From assembly GCA_020086605.1 (NCBI GenBank), contig JACBWW010000017.1, positions 20,117,806 to 20,181,805 of the forward strand: 64,000 nucleotides of DNA, written 5' to 3'. A program made the position numbers and the translations under genes. Origin of the DNA: Lanius collurio. Taxonomy: Eukaryota; Chordata; Aves; Passeriformes; Laniidae. Positions 26,467-39,800 of this stretch are shown piece after piece (the first letter of the stretch is position 1; each line of letters opens with the position of its first letter). Under the pieces are notes generated by a model. It worked only from the letters and a program-made list of their open reading frames with translations. It was not told the DNA's origin and did no database searches.

Positions 26467-26645
26467 CACAGAATCACAGAATGGTCAAAGCTGGAAGGTA
26501 TCTTTGGAAATCATTTGCTCCAACCCTCCTACTCAAAGAGGGATTGCTTAGAGCCAGTTGCCCAGGACATGTCCAGATGGCTTCTGAACATCTCTAAAGG
26601 TGGCAACTCCATGATCTCTCCAGGCAACCTGAAGCATTTGTTCAT
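26467..26645 (-). mobile_element. CR1 LINE fragment, 3' end
   Basis: The plus strand begins CACAGAATCACAGAATGG, the reverse complement of the CR1 terminal repeats, and continues through ctggaagg, ccaaccctcctactcaaag and ttgcccaggacatgtccag, all characteristic of the CR1 3' region. The copy is inverted and 5'-truncated. The open frames that cover it are accidental. Confidence 0.92.
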
Positions 26646-27242
26646 GGAAAGAAATGGATGAAAAGAAAGACTTTGTTCTTTTTTTCCTGACAGGTCTTAC
26701 AGAAGTACACCTCACTTCTTTGAATCATCAGCTGCTTCTTTACCTCTTCCTCTTCATGTTAAATTGATATTGATGACTTTACACTCTCAAGATACAGGCA
26801 AAACTGATTTTAGTGAACTTCACATCTAGTCTAAAGAGACTTGTTTCTGAAGGGGGGGAGAACACTGTCTCCCATCAGTCTGTAGGTCTGGAGCCACAAC
26901 TACAGCTTCAGGGCTTTGTGTGTGTCTCTAACGGAATCCAGAGGAGCTGAGGGAATTCCTCACTGTGGTTGGGAACTGCAAGAGAACTGTGCTTGTTACA
27001 GGAGTGATCCCTGGAACTCACATAAAACAGGACAGGGACAGCTGAGCAAACATGGCACCAAGGAGGACCCTTCTTCATCTCTCTAAGTGGTCAAAATAAG
27101 GAAAAGGACAATAAAAAGAGAAAAAAACACACTATAATAAGAGTTTGGAGATGAGACTGGGGAAAATTAATATTATTAGTAGAAACACTTTTTATTCCCT
27201 ATATTCATTCCCTTCCTATATACAAAAGAAGGTGGAATTATG

Positions 27243-27387
27243 CTATTTTAAAGCCTAAAAGATATTAAGTCTGTGAATTCAGAAATTGTTGACAAACATA
27301 AGCACAACTAAAGACCTGGTCATGTCAAGGAGGAAATGGGAGAAAGCTGCAGCAGAACACAGGTGCATATGGCTTAGGGCATGCCAA
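27243..27387 (+). repeat. 145-bp local direct duplication, copy 1
   Basis: The segment from ctattttaaagcct to gggcatgccaa matches 28113-28259 in the same orientation, 870 bases apart. By eye the copies differ at around ten positions plus a 2-base insertion in copy 2. The match does not resemble CR1 or any other repeat I know. Part of copy 1 lies in a 68-codon open frame starting at 27286; copy 2 has the related sequence, but I do not believe this is coding. Confidence 0.95.
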
Positions 27388-27589
27388 AATGGAGTGGTTG
27401 AGATCCACAGTAAAAGACTGAGCTTTGCACTATGGCATCTTTATGTCCTCTTCAAATCCAATGATCAAAGGTCAATGCACTCTGCTCTTTGATGGTATTT
27501 TGTTTAACTGTGAAATTTGAGGAGGACAATTCTTATTATCCCCATTCCTATGTGCAGCTCTATTGTTGAACAATTATTTTTAAAAAAAT

Positions 27590-27664
27590 CAACCAAACCA
27601 ATGCAGAAAAAAAACCAAAACAAAAAACCCACCCCCAAAACCCAACAGACCCCAAAACCCAATC
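27590..27664. repeat. A/C-rich low-complexity tract
   Basis: About 75 bases almost wholly made of A and C on the plus strand, with alternating A runs and C runs (for example aaaaccaaaacaaaaaaccc). Such tracts are frequent in bird genomes. Confidence 0.9.
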
Positions 27665-28112
27665 CAGCCTAGAAGCTAGAGGCAAATAGATAAGAATGTT
27701 TTGCTCTCTAGGCTCCCTCTTCTGGCTCTGGACTAGTAGTTTTCTAATGAGCAATAATCATAATCATAATCATACCCGATTCTGTTAACTGAATAATTAC
27801 TTCAATGCACAAAGAAATAAAGATGAAATGCTGGGGAAATGGCACAAACTCCATTCTTGCTCAAGAATAAAACTAAATTGATTTCCCAAGTAAAGGTTAA
27901 CATTTGTAAGGCGTGGTAGCAAAAGGAATTTAAAAATAATTAAGTTATTAGTAAAAGTACAATATTCAGTATGTTAAGAGATGGTAAATGTTTTAGTTGT
28001 AATGCATTAGATCCAGTAAATATTTAAACCACTATCCTTCTACAGCTTCTGTGCCTCATTTGTCAATAACAGGTGTACATTTTCCTCGATAGCTTCAGTA
28101 GACCACAAAAAA

Positions 28113-28259
28113 CTATCTTAAAACCTGAAAGATATTAAGTCTGTGAATTCAGAAATTGTTGACAAACATAAACACAACTAAAGACCTGGTCATGTCAAAG
28201 AGGGAATCGCAGAAAGCTGCAGCAGAACACAGGTGCATATTTGGCTTAGGGCATGCCAA
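28113..28259 (+). repeat. 145-bp local direct duplication, copy 2
   Basis: Second copy of the segment at 27243-27387, with two extra T bases near its right end (gcatatttgg against gcatatgg). Between the copies lie about 725 bases of unrelated sequence including the A/C tract at 27590-27664. Confidence 0.95.
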
Positions 28260-28452
28260 TATTTTCTTTCCTCTGGTCATGAAAAATAGAAAACAGGTCA
28301 CTGCTTGAGGAAAAGTGAAGTTTTGGGTGTGGTACCTTCTCCCTCCCCTCCCAAGGGCTTAATATGTGTATAGAGCTAGAGGCTTCAGTAATGGTATACC
28401 ACTTTGGTTTTCTGGTCACTTTTTTCATCTAACAGAGAAGTTATTCATGTCT

Positions 28453-28493
28453 TGTTGGTTTGGTTTGTTTTTTGTTTTTTTGGTTTTTTTTTC
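28453..28493. repeat. T/G-rich low-complexity tract
   Basis: About 40 bases of T with interspersed G on the plus strand (ttggtttggtttg...), that is, an A/C tract on the minus strand. Confidence 0.9.
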
Positions 28494-30180
28494 CCTGAAG
28501 AAGTTCTTTACAGATTTGATAAATCTTAAAGGATGCAAAAAAGTGCCTTAGAAAGCATCTTAAAAAGCCTCTTAAGCTGAAGGGAAATTTACAGTTAATC
28601 ACCAGCGAACTTTTGGGAGAGCTGGGTGGTGTAGCGTGCTCTCCCAAAACAGTCAGAAGGAGCTATGCATACCTCTGAAAATCAGGTCAGAATTCTTTCA
28701 AGCCAGCACTGCCAGACATCAGGTACCAGATTCATTCTTGGGCTTATCACACTAATGCACAATAAATAGCTTATACCGAGCAATTAATTTGGCCAATGTT
28801 TGTTGGTTTGCTTTGGCCCTGTAGTTGTTGAATCCATCTTTCTAACCTGCTGGAGAACTTTGATCAGAATTGCCAAGCAGTTACAAAGATATCCCACCAC
28901 TTGGCTCCCAGGCTGCTGGGCTCCCACTGGGATAAACTGAAACCCATCCTGTCATTTCAGTGGGGGGGACAGGGAGCACAATGACGGCTATAAAAGACAT
29001 TGATTTCAAAATAAAAGAGAAGAGGGGACCCCTCCTTAAAGAGAACCATGAAATATAGACTGAAAGGGATCCTTTTCATTGCAGATTCCCTCTGCATTGC
29101 CTGATTTACTTAGTATTAATGATCTGAGAGTGAAGTGTTCTTGGTTTAAATGAGTTTCATCCCTGAGCTTTAGATGGTCTATCTTTTTACCCACCTCTTC
29201 AACCTGTTCAACCTGTGTTTTCCACTGCTGTATGCATGAATACATGATTGTCTTTCTTAACATGGAACAAGGCTGCAATAATAGATTGCTTATTTCTGGA
29301 TTTCAGCAGCTCTGAAAAAAAATATATACAATGCCTATGAAGAGAAAGTCTACTGTCTAAGGATCTCTGTGATGTTTTGTAACAGTTGACCTACAACATA
29401 GGAGCAGTGTGAGTTCCCCTTATCTTTAGGACGCCTAATGCTTTCAATCACATTAAAATAGAATTCATTTTGTTTGAAAAGTTTACATATCTCTGTGGTT
29501 TTCAAATAGGCTTTGAAATTTGGTGGTAGTGTAGTCTTGGTGTGAAGAAAATGTTTTTGTGGGAACTTTGTAGATCTGTTCAAAACCAGCCAAATTGTAA
29601 GATATAAAAATCTTGATTTTTTCAATCTTTCAGATGGCACAGCTTGGTTTTGGCTCAGTACCAAAGTTCCCTGAGATCTCCTAATGCTGAATGTACATTT
29701 TTGCAAACTCTTAGCTCTGCTGTCAATATTCAGAACAAATACTCAAATAGGACACACTAAACAGATCCTTCTCCATGTGCTTCTTCTGCCAGCATTTTCA
29801 TGGGCATCCAAGAGACCATTCATTCTGGATTTTTCTCACTGGGATGAATGACTTCTTATTGTAATCTCATGCTGATGGCTAGTTAACCTACAACTGCAGA
29901 ACCTGCCAAAGGATTCTCATTCTTTTGGGTGGCCAATGACATCTTGAGATTTTGCTGCTGACTCTCATCCAATCCATTTGGTAATGGCATAGCTAGCGAA
30001 AGGTGCTTCTACAGATAAATGCTGCTGTGGTTTGAGTAAGGAACAAAGTTTCTGTCAGCTAAAACATGTCAGGGCTATGTTTTACTGCACTTGGTTGTTT
30101 AAATTGAGAATATTGCTTTCCTCTCTCTCTTAAAGTTGTGGTCTCAGCCTAGGGAACATTGCTGTTGTGGAGATACCTCC

Positions 30181-30590
30181 GGGGTCTGGAGCACGTTGTA
30201 GGAGGAGAGGCTGAGGGAGCTGGGGTTGTTTAGCCTGGAGAAAAGGAGGCTGAGGGAGAGCTTATCACTCCCTACAACTGCCTGAAAGGAGGCTGTAGCC
30301 AGATGAGGGTTGGCCTCTTCTCCCAGGCAACAAGTGACAGGGTGAGAGAAAATGGCCACAAGTTGTGGTGGGGGATTAGGTTACAAACCAGGAAAGATTT
30401 CTTCACTGATTGGGTAGTTAGGCATTGAACAGAGTGCCAGGGAATGTGGTGGAATCACCACCTCTGGAAGTGTTCAAAAATGTGTGTATGTGGCATTTAT
30501 GGTCATGGTTTAATGGTAAACATGGTGGTGCTAGGTAACAATTGGGCTTCGTGATCCTTAGAGGTCTTTTCCAACCAAAATTATTCTATA
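30181..30590 (+). mobile_element. CR1 LINE fragment, 3' end
   Basis: Forward-oriented CR1 3' region: ggtctggagcac, gaggagaggctgagggagct, ggggttgtttagcctggaga, ttctcccaggcaacaagtga, and the end ggtcttttccaacc followed by a degraded attctat. It parallels the copy at 47168-47795 and lacks its first 200 bases. Indels and substitutions are common, so it is old. Confidence 0.95.
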
Positions 30591-33280
30591 CTTTCCCAAA
30601 CCTATGTGTGCAGGGAGTTTTAATCTTGACTGCCTATGTCCTGAGGTGGGAAGTTTGTGCACTCTTATCACAGGGTTGACTTGTAAACTACAAATGTTAA
30701 TGAACAAACAATTAATGAGCAATTCTTTTGTGAAATCCAACTGCAGTCTTGCAACTACCTCCTGCAGTACTGAATTTCAGTCTGCACACAGCTGAAGGAA
30801 ATGCTTCCTTTCCTTTCTTGGAAAAGCACTGCTTTTGCATTTCTCTCTCTTTTTTGTCTTCTGTTGCACAGCTGGGGACAACAGATGGACTGTGAGTTTC
30901 TGTGGTTTTCCTGAGAATTCCAATTCTTCAGTCAGGTACCTTTAAACTTTTTATTTTCTTTAGGATTAAAACACTATTCATCTTTACATGCTCTGTGTGT
31001 ACCTGAGACTCTTCATCCTCTACATTATCCATCATTTCACTGTGTAGTAGAGGACTGTAAACGTAAGTTACTACACAAAGGATACCTTAGCAGAACCGAG
31101 CGTATCATTTCTAGGTTTTTTTGTTCTGTATCTTGAACAACAGGTAAGTTTTGCTGCAATTTGTAAAGAGATAAGACAGAATTGCATTTAATACCACTAT
31201 ACATGCAAATGACCAGTGCTAACATTAGTTGCTGACAAGAAATAACAATGCATTTTATTGCAAGTCTGTATCTTCCTTTGAAAAGAACCAAAATTTATCA
31301 GCAGAAATAAAAAAGATGTTTTTAAAATATTATTTCTCATATTTTTATCAAAAATGGTTGTATTCTCCAGTATTCAAACACCTTTAGCCATGGTAGAATA
31401 ATTCCTAGAGAACGTGCAGCAGGAATTGCTGCTCCCTACAATACTTATTCATTTTTATCTTGTTCTAAAGAAGAAAACAGCTGGGAGAATGAAGATTATT
31501 GTATTTCCTTTCTCAGGTGTTATCAGAACCTTTTGAAAGCCACTACACTTTTAATAAGCAATTACATCTCCTATTCTTCCTGTCAGTGTTCAACTATGAA
31601 TACAATACATTTTCAAAATAAAACTTCCTCTTTCAAGGCATTTGCTCTAAATGTATCTAATAACACCATGCCCATAGCAGCAACTGGGAAATCTAACTAT
31701 TACTTTTTTATCATTCCAAAGAGCACCTGTTCATTATTGCTTTGATTTTATCCTTTAAAAAAAATTTAATCCAAACAAGCCGTTTGCCCAATGATCCACA
31801 ATTATTTGACTTCCTTATTAATTTATTATCAAAACTTCTTGAAAACCACGTAAATTACATCTCCCACGTTGTTTTTTATCTACAGATTTATAACCTTCCC
31901 AGATCCTGTCAGGTTATATAATGTTTACTTGCACTGTGCAGTTTCCATTGGATTGTGAGGAGGCAAGGTAGTTATGTTGTTCCAAATCCCTTCTTTGATC
32001 ATTATTTTAACATCCAATAACAGCAGCTTTTAAGATTCTGGATATGACTTTTAGTCTGGAGACTATATTGCTTATACTGTTTAAATATCAACTTTTTTGC
32101 AACTTAATTTCTTAAGGTTTCCCCATCCTTACCCACTCCAGTGAGTTATATCAACTAGGTTTTTTTGGGTTTCCCAGAGTATCTTCCAGGATAAAATATA
32201 CCAAGTTTATTAGTCTATGTGCTTTTGTAACAGTTCTATTCTAGAATTTTCTGCTCTGATATTCTTATAAAATATTTTACCTGACTTCTCAGTTTGGCTA
32301 ATCTATACCCATTTATGTGCTTTTGGTCTTCAGTTAAGTTAGGATAAAACTGAAGTATGAGGCTATCAGCTATGGTGCTGAAAGACAAATATTTCAGTAG
32401 GGGCTTCTCTACTTTCTTTTTTACTATTAGGACAAAGCCAAAGGAGACATGCTGTATCTTTCAAGTTAGAGCTAAATAGATGTCTTAACCATTAAACCTA
32501 TGACATTTAGTTAAAACATGGTCACAGCAACCTGATTTTTAGCCAATTTCTGATTGAGACTGCTATCCTTTGCTCTGATTCTTTGTTTTTGTTAGTGCAA
32601 AACTGGGCTTTAACATGCTTTAATTACAGACTTTATGAACTGAAGGGGGCACAGGGATTTTGTTTGATCTCTTAGCACAAGCCATATCTTTTTACTCTCA
32701 CTACCTGCATCACAATATCACTCAGCCTGTGCTGAACGTAATACCTTCATACGGCAATTTTCACAAAAATATCTCTTTATTTTTTTTTAATAGATACACT
32801 AAGAGACTGAGAATCAATTATTTGCATTGCCCAAGATTAAGCCACACACTCATGGGCAGAGTAATGGAATCCTTGTGCTGACAGACTGAACCAGAAGCTT
32901 TCAACCTGCATTTATGAACTGAAGATTTTGTTCATCTCTATATTATCCATCAGTTCTTGGCTGGGTTTTTTCCTCCATTTCCTTTAAAGACTGTCTGACC
33001 AAGATTAACCTGCTAGATAAATCCCAACACTGCACAGCAGAGGATTCTTTTTCAAAAAACTAATAAAATGTCACTTACAGGAAAAACAACACATGACAAT
33101 TTCGACATTTTCATTTATGATGCAGTTAATTCCCTAGAAAGCTATTGAGTGAATTATACAAATCTGCGATGTGTTAAGGCAGGAAAAAGTATGAAGAAAA
33201 TATTTTGAATTTTTTCACAAATCATGTGATTAACAAAAAAAATTTGAAAATGCCAAGGTTTTCTGAATTTTGCTATCATT

Positions 33281-33375
33281 AGAGGAAGTCCAAAGAGAAG
33301 GAAGAAAAAATAACCCAGAACAAAGACAAAGGGAGAAGAGGGGGAAAGAGGTGGAGAGAGGGGAAAGAAGGATCA
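33281..33375. repeat. Homopurine-biased tract
   Basis: About 95 bases dominated by A and G on the plus strand (for example gggagaagagggggaaag). Long purine runs can adopt triplex structures and also arise by simple-repeat decay; nothing else suggests a function here. Confidence 0.8.
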
Positions 33376-33780
33376 GATACCATCAGGTCTATCTGTAATT
33401 TATTTTAGATAAATATGGGAACAAATCAAAAGCTGTCTGGCTTCTTCCAAGAACTGTGAACATAAAGATAACATTCCATGCTGCACAAACAGCAAGGAAA
33501 TATTATTAAAGTGGTATGTCAAAAAAAATAGCAAGGTCATTTTATAGCAATCCATAGTAATTTAATAATTTGTGAATTTTCTAGCTTATATCAATTAAAC
33601 TTAATAAAGCTTTAATTGGACCAATTAAATAAAATTCTTGAAAAAGTGGTGTTTGCCTTATTAGATAACCTATGAAATGGATGTTACAGTACTTTTTTTT
33701 CTCTATCTTTCCCTTTCTCCCCTGCTCTTTAATTTTGCATTAAACTAGAAGCGTGAAAAATGTTAAAACTCATCTGTAAG

Positions 33781-33826
33781 AAAAAAAACAAGCAAAAAAC
33801 CAAACCAACAAACAAACAAACAAAAA
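33781..33826. repeat. A/C-rich tract with (CAAA)n
   Basis: A-rich run with four consecutive CAAA units near its centre (about 33806-33824). Simple repeat. Confidence 0.9.
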
Positions 33827-36800
33827 TAATTTTAAAAACCCAGGACCTACAAACAGAGGTGGGATCTACCAAAGATTTTTTTGAGTACTCTAGATTATTT
33901 GAATACTTTGTTGTCATGTTTTTAATAGATTAAAGATTTGCCTGGAAATTCTCCATTGAATGAACTAAAATTCTAAAATTGGCTTATCTTAAAATTAAAA
34001 TTTTAATTAAAATTTGACTTTTAAATTTTGTCCAGAAAAGTCGATGCAAAGCACGGTATGGTGACAGTAAGAGAGAACTAGCATCTGATTTCCATAGATC
34101 CTCCCATGGCTTTTTGGTGGGGAAATTAATTATCAATTATCCTGGCCTATTTTACTTACTTTCCACCATCTGAGCATCTCAAGCATTTCCAGCTATTGAT
34201 TGAAAACTTCTTCCAATAGGACACCATTAATTTTTTTTTTATTAACCACTATATATTCAGAAAATTGACGTTTATTTCTAAATGCAATCTTATTAATACA
34301 ATTTAGAGATTCCTATGAAAGTGTTAGTCATCACCTGGAGCATGATAAATGTCAGGCTATACAGTCTTAAAACAATGGAAAACTGCCTGTAAGAGGAACC
34401 TATGCTCTGAAAGGTAATTGTAAATATGGATAAAATTATTTGTGACTAATCACAGAGACTTTGTGAGAGTGAATGCAATTGTTAAAACATTTGGTAGAGG
34501 TTATTAAACAAGTGCATGGGTGATGGATTTCAAACACAGTATATTATATTCCATTTTACCTTTGAGGGGGTTGTCACATACTATTTTGAAATGATAGAGA
34601 AGCTTGATAAAGAGATATTCTCGTTTAATGATTGCAATCCATAGAGCATATTGCTCCTATGAACCTCTGAGGAGAAAGCGATTTTTCATAGGATTTTCCA
34701 GTTGCAAACTTTGGCTGAACTCCAAAGGATACTGCCTGTCATGCCAACATTGTGGGAGATTAGTTCAGTTATTAGCAGTCAAATATCCCATTTTTTGGCT
34801 TTTTTCAAATGAGTGATCAGACTGTATGACCTAAATGATGAGTCTCCGCTTTAATCATGATTATGTTCTTGTGAGAAATAAATAATAATAAATGACCTAA
34901 CTAGGGATTAAATTAAGGTCTTTTGGCTGCTATTCTGTCAATCAAAACATTAAAACTGAGCTAACATTTGCTTTGTTGATGTCCTTCACCAAGCCTATAA
35001 CTTCAGATAAAGTCTGCAAGAGACAGACTGATGTCTGCGCATAGCTTGCTTGGGTAGATAAATAAATAATAAACCACTAATATAAATAAACCATTTAAAG
35101 AGAGTTTAGGCCTCCCCTCCTGCCTCATTTATTACATGTAATTATATATTCCATAATATAGGAATATTGGAATGTTAGGTTCTCAAGAATGTTCACAGTT
35201 GAATGTTCATTTGCATAAAAATCAGATCTGAATTAAAGGTAAAAAAAAAATTTCCTCATATTCTTGCAATTTGGACAGGAATAGGTTTAACTAGAAGAGG
35301 TTTTTTTATGCCTAGAATTAGATTAATGATTGAATTAAATAAAATTTAAAAAATCCAATAATTCATACTACATATATGGGGTAGATAAAGAGTATTCATG
35401 TGGGATGTGTAGCAGTTTCACTGATCATCCATGTCTTCTCCTCCATGACATCTTAATTATACGCATGTGCTACACATGGGTCATCACAGAGTCATTTAGA
35501 CATTGCAGAGCTCTTTGAAGAGAAACCCTAAGCAAACAAACAGAGAAGGTTTCTTCAAAAACCTCTTTTTAATGGGCCTGAATGATCTGATGATCTGGGC
35601 TAGAAGAGGAAAGAAGCAAAACTGCCAGTCAGCTGCTGAGTAATGGCCACCATGCCACACGTGGCTCATGGTGCCCATGAATTCAGGACTGCCCAGCAGC
35701 TGGAGTCAGTTTTACCATTGTACTCTGCCTTGGTATGGACAGGGTCAGCCATGGCCATTGCATGTGACACCAGAGCTACAATACCTGCTGAACAATCATA
35801 TGTGGTGAAAGGGAGAGGAGTTCAGACTTCTTTAGCTCTCTCTGGGAAAGCTGTTTCTAACACAACCACTTAAAATCCCAGCAATTTGGGAGGCAAACTT
35901 CAGCATCTCATTCATTCTGAACTCCATTGTAATCTCCTCTACAGGTGTCAGAAGATCACAAATACAAATGGGAAATGGATTTGCTATTTCTTTTGCACCC
36001 TGCAGCACAAATGACCTTAATTCCTATTTAGATCTTCTTTGTCCTTTTCTGCTACATTTTCCCTACTGTCTCACAAGAGTCTGAATTAGTCAGCCAGGAC
36101 AAATCTAATCTTGCAACACTTTGCTGTGATTAGTTTGGCAAGGTACAAACCATTCCCAAGCAGTGCATCCTTGGTTAATAAAACCCTCTCTGTTTTCCAT
36201 AGGCTAGCCAAAGGGAAAGTAAGAGCCAGCCAGGCTGTAGAGCCAGCAGACGAAAGCTGCTGTCCAAGAATGGCTAAGGGGCTTGTGTGCCACATGCTAT
36301 ACCTGCAGTGTTTCAGCTGCTGAACTGAACTGCAGCATCAAGGTTCAAAAATTCTATTATTTACCTATGGTGCTTCCTTTTTCTTGACCTCCATATATGC
36401 ATCTGGCTTAAAAACAAGGAAGGAAAAATCTCACATAGAGATTCTGCTAGCATGCTAATATACTCTATTTGTTTTTAAAAAAGAATCTATTTGTATTACT
36501 AGAACATGTTCAGGTAAGGCTATCCCTCAGAGAAAAATTCATACGAATACTGTGAGGAGGAAGAGGACAGCAACATGCGGAATAAATCAATATCAAGTCC
36601 CAAACCACTTTTTTAACATCTCTGTATGCATGAGAGTATTGAGCTATATAAAGCAGTCTTTTTCCTCTGCTCTCTTCCCCTTGAGGGTTAAGTCATTTCC
36701 TCAAGGATTGTCAGGAAGATGCTTCCTTCCCTTTACAGCTGAACCCTCTCTCAGGGTAACCTTGCTCTGGGAGAGAGTTGCTACAAACTTACCCAATTAG

Positions 36801-39800
36801 CATTTTACACCCCCTCACAACCTACCTAGACCTAGTTCTATTTCAGAGACCTCAGGAAAACAGTCCCATAATAAAACCATCTCTCCTTACAGAAGGGTCA
36901 GCATGGGGCTTCTGCATAACCGTGGACAAAAAAAATCAGCATGAGATATAGTGTTTTACAATTTTCAACAATTTTTTTGCTAAGTGGGAGCATAAAAGAA
37001 GCCTTAAGACAGACACTGATTAGACGGCACTAACAGCAAGTAAGAGCCATTGACCAAATGGATAAACTCAGTCTATCCATTAGACATTTACAAGATCTTC
37101 CAAACTTCAGGTAGCCAACTGCCAAGAACCCACTTCCTTCCCTTCAAAACTGAACTAAGTTCACCAGAAGAATTTCCTTCCCTTCCAGTGTGACTCCCTG
37201 TCCGCTAAGGCAAAGACTTTTTATAGCAGCAGCTGCAATTGCACACAGCTGGTCAGCTTCCTGCCCTCCTTGGGGCTGCAGTTAACTCCTTCCCTGCCTC
37301 TCAATGTGTGTGGATTCTATATGGCTCCTCACAGTCCTTGGAACTGCCCTGTGCCCCGTGCCTACCTGAGCTTTCACAAACTCTTGCTGCACCACTGTTT
37401 TTTTATCTCCTGCCTAAAGACTGTGAGCATATTCTTTTGCAATTTAACTTGCTTGATTAAAAAAACAACTTTTCCCATTGAATTTACTCCTTGCTTTTTA
37501 AAGACAGAACTTGGGAAAGAAAGACATAAATGATGGAAGATTTGACTATGTAATGATGCTTTCCAGAAAGGCACTGGCCCCGGGCTGCAATGTGTCAATA
37601 CCTCCCAGAGTGTTGCTGTGCAATTGGGACTCCAGAGGCACTGGCAGGGTCAGTTCAGTCCAGTCAAATCACTGACATGCACATGCATGCTCATGTATAC
37701 ATCTGGAACATCAGTCTTCAATAAGTGGTTTAAGGAACAGAATATTTTCAAATGTGTTAGTAGGGGTCATTAAAACCTGAGCTGTGGAAAGACTGACATT
37801 TTCAAGGGAAATTGTAAATTGGCTGGAATATATATCTGAGAAATGTCTTCACTTGCAAAAATGAAGTGTAACCCCTAAATTTTTCATGTCCTTATTCTGC
37901 TTAAATTTTCAAAACTATCAGGCCACTTTTGGGCACAAATACTGTTCATTTCAATCTGGTGATCAACTTATTTTAAAGGCATAGCTAATTGGAAAAAATT
38001 TAGATGAATAGCTGAAGATTTTTTTTCTAACGCTATCAACAAGAAAGCAGCCTCACATTCATACCTCTGACCCTGGTACTGCAAACAGTCAAATATCTGA
38101 TAACTCCTATGAACATGGATAGTGAGAACTCTCCACACAGTGTCCTTTGTGCATATGCAATTCCCGGAAGCCTGAGCTAATTTATCACCTTAATATCTCA
38201 AAAAATCTGGGCCTGAGTGTCTGCAAAAGGGGTGGCTATATTGAAACCTATAACTTATATAATTAAAAATTATTGTTTGTAAACACGAGCTCTTAAAACA
38301 ACCAAATAAATTTTTCACAGTTACATAATAAAGCCAAATTTGAGTTTGTAATTAGACAGTGAAATCTATATACTTTATTGCATCTAAAAGGGAAAAGAAG
38401 TCTAAAAATAACACTTAATTATCTTCTGGTTATTTCCAGACACAAAAAGTGCTGAGGTTTTGTCCTTCTTAAGAAGATTATCTTCGCTTTTTCCTCTGGA
38501 ATGCATGTAAAACAGCTCTTGCCTTGCTGCAAGATTTAAGAAAAAAGTTCACTGCTAAATTACCTGTTGTCTGGGGACTTAACATTTTGCAATAAGCTGC
38601 TGAAATTGCATTTTAATAAGGAGTCTTGACCTGTACTTTGTATTTCCCTTCAAGGCTCTACAAGCCATATTTCTTATGGAGGTCTTGACCTGAGAAGCTC
38701 AACCTGGATAACCACAGCCAGAGGGGGATAAAATGCAACACCTAGGAGATTTCAGTAAACAGTAAAACCATTCCAACTTAATCTGTGCTAAAATGCTTGG
38801 AATGTGAGAGCCACTGATGATGCCCCTTGTGTTCTTGTCTGACTGAATCCTTTCTTTTCTGGTAGGAAAGCAAAGCCTGGGAACTAGGCCAAGTGCCTGC
38901 CACTTACCTTAAATTGATCAGCCACTTTAAGATTAAATACACTGAAAACTGCAACACCACGAAAACAAGGTTTCCTTCACATTAAATGCAGAATGCAACA
39001 TTGGGCTTGCTGTGATCTTTTTTCCATTTTGCTCAGTGTGCAGTTTTTCCATTTGTGCTCAAAGGTAGAAGCCAACAGTCACAGCATCTTGGCCAAGTAT
39101 TCATTAAGGTTTATATAAAAAGAAATTTATGGTTATTTAGGAGTTGGCACAAAAGCACGTTGTTGCTGGAGAAGAAATAAAGTTTTGAAACAGTTTGAAA
39201 CACTGGATGTCTTATTTGAAGTAAAAGCTACATTCTGTCTTTGCCTGTTGTAGTTAAAGAAGTATTGAAGTATGTGATTGGGATAATCGGCAGGTAAATT
39301 TCTCAGTGGTTTTATGTACTGTAAATATTTAGTCAATCCAAGAATTTACTTTGTTCTGCAAGAATTATTTCATTGCTACAATAAAGATAAGTGTAGAGAT
39401 AAAATAATGGAACAAAGTCATCTTTCATTGCTATTTCATTGCAGGTGCATCTACACGAGATTAGTTTCTTTCCTCTATCTGTCTTTTCTGGAAGAATTGA
39501 TTAAAACAAAACAAAACCAAAAGCCTATTTGGCAGAAAAAAGAATGTTGGATTCATACTCAAATATGGATATTTCTAGATGATAGTACTGGCAAAGTCTA
39601 GTAGAATGATACTTTGTCTAGTAGATTTAACATCACTTCCTGAACTTAAACAAGAAAATCAAAGACGACATATTTAAATCAAAATTATTGAGTCTCTATT
39701 TTGGTTTTTCTTTGTGGGGAGGTAGCTGGAAATTCTTTCTCTCTAACACATGTTGGCAGAAGTGCCAATATGAAACCTGTAATTTCTTCTGTTCTCAGTG

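Larger units (their letters stand above)
26646..30180. other. Intergenic stretch with local duplication, no gene recognised
   Basis: Non-coding sequence. It contains the two copies of a 145-bp direct duplication (27243-27387 and 28113-28259), an A/C-rich tract at 27590-27664 and a T/G-rich tract at 28453-28493, listed separately. No ORF here matches a family I know. Confidence 0.6.

Noticed and set aside
33993..34008. A 16-base perfect AT palindrome
   Set aside because: In very AT-rich DNA such palindromes arise easily, and nothing nearby suggests a regulatory or mobile role.
35480..35510. catcacagagtcatttagac looked like a CR1 tail
   Set aside because: Only a few bases match and no CR1 body follows, so it is not supported.
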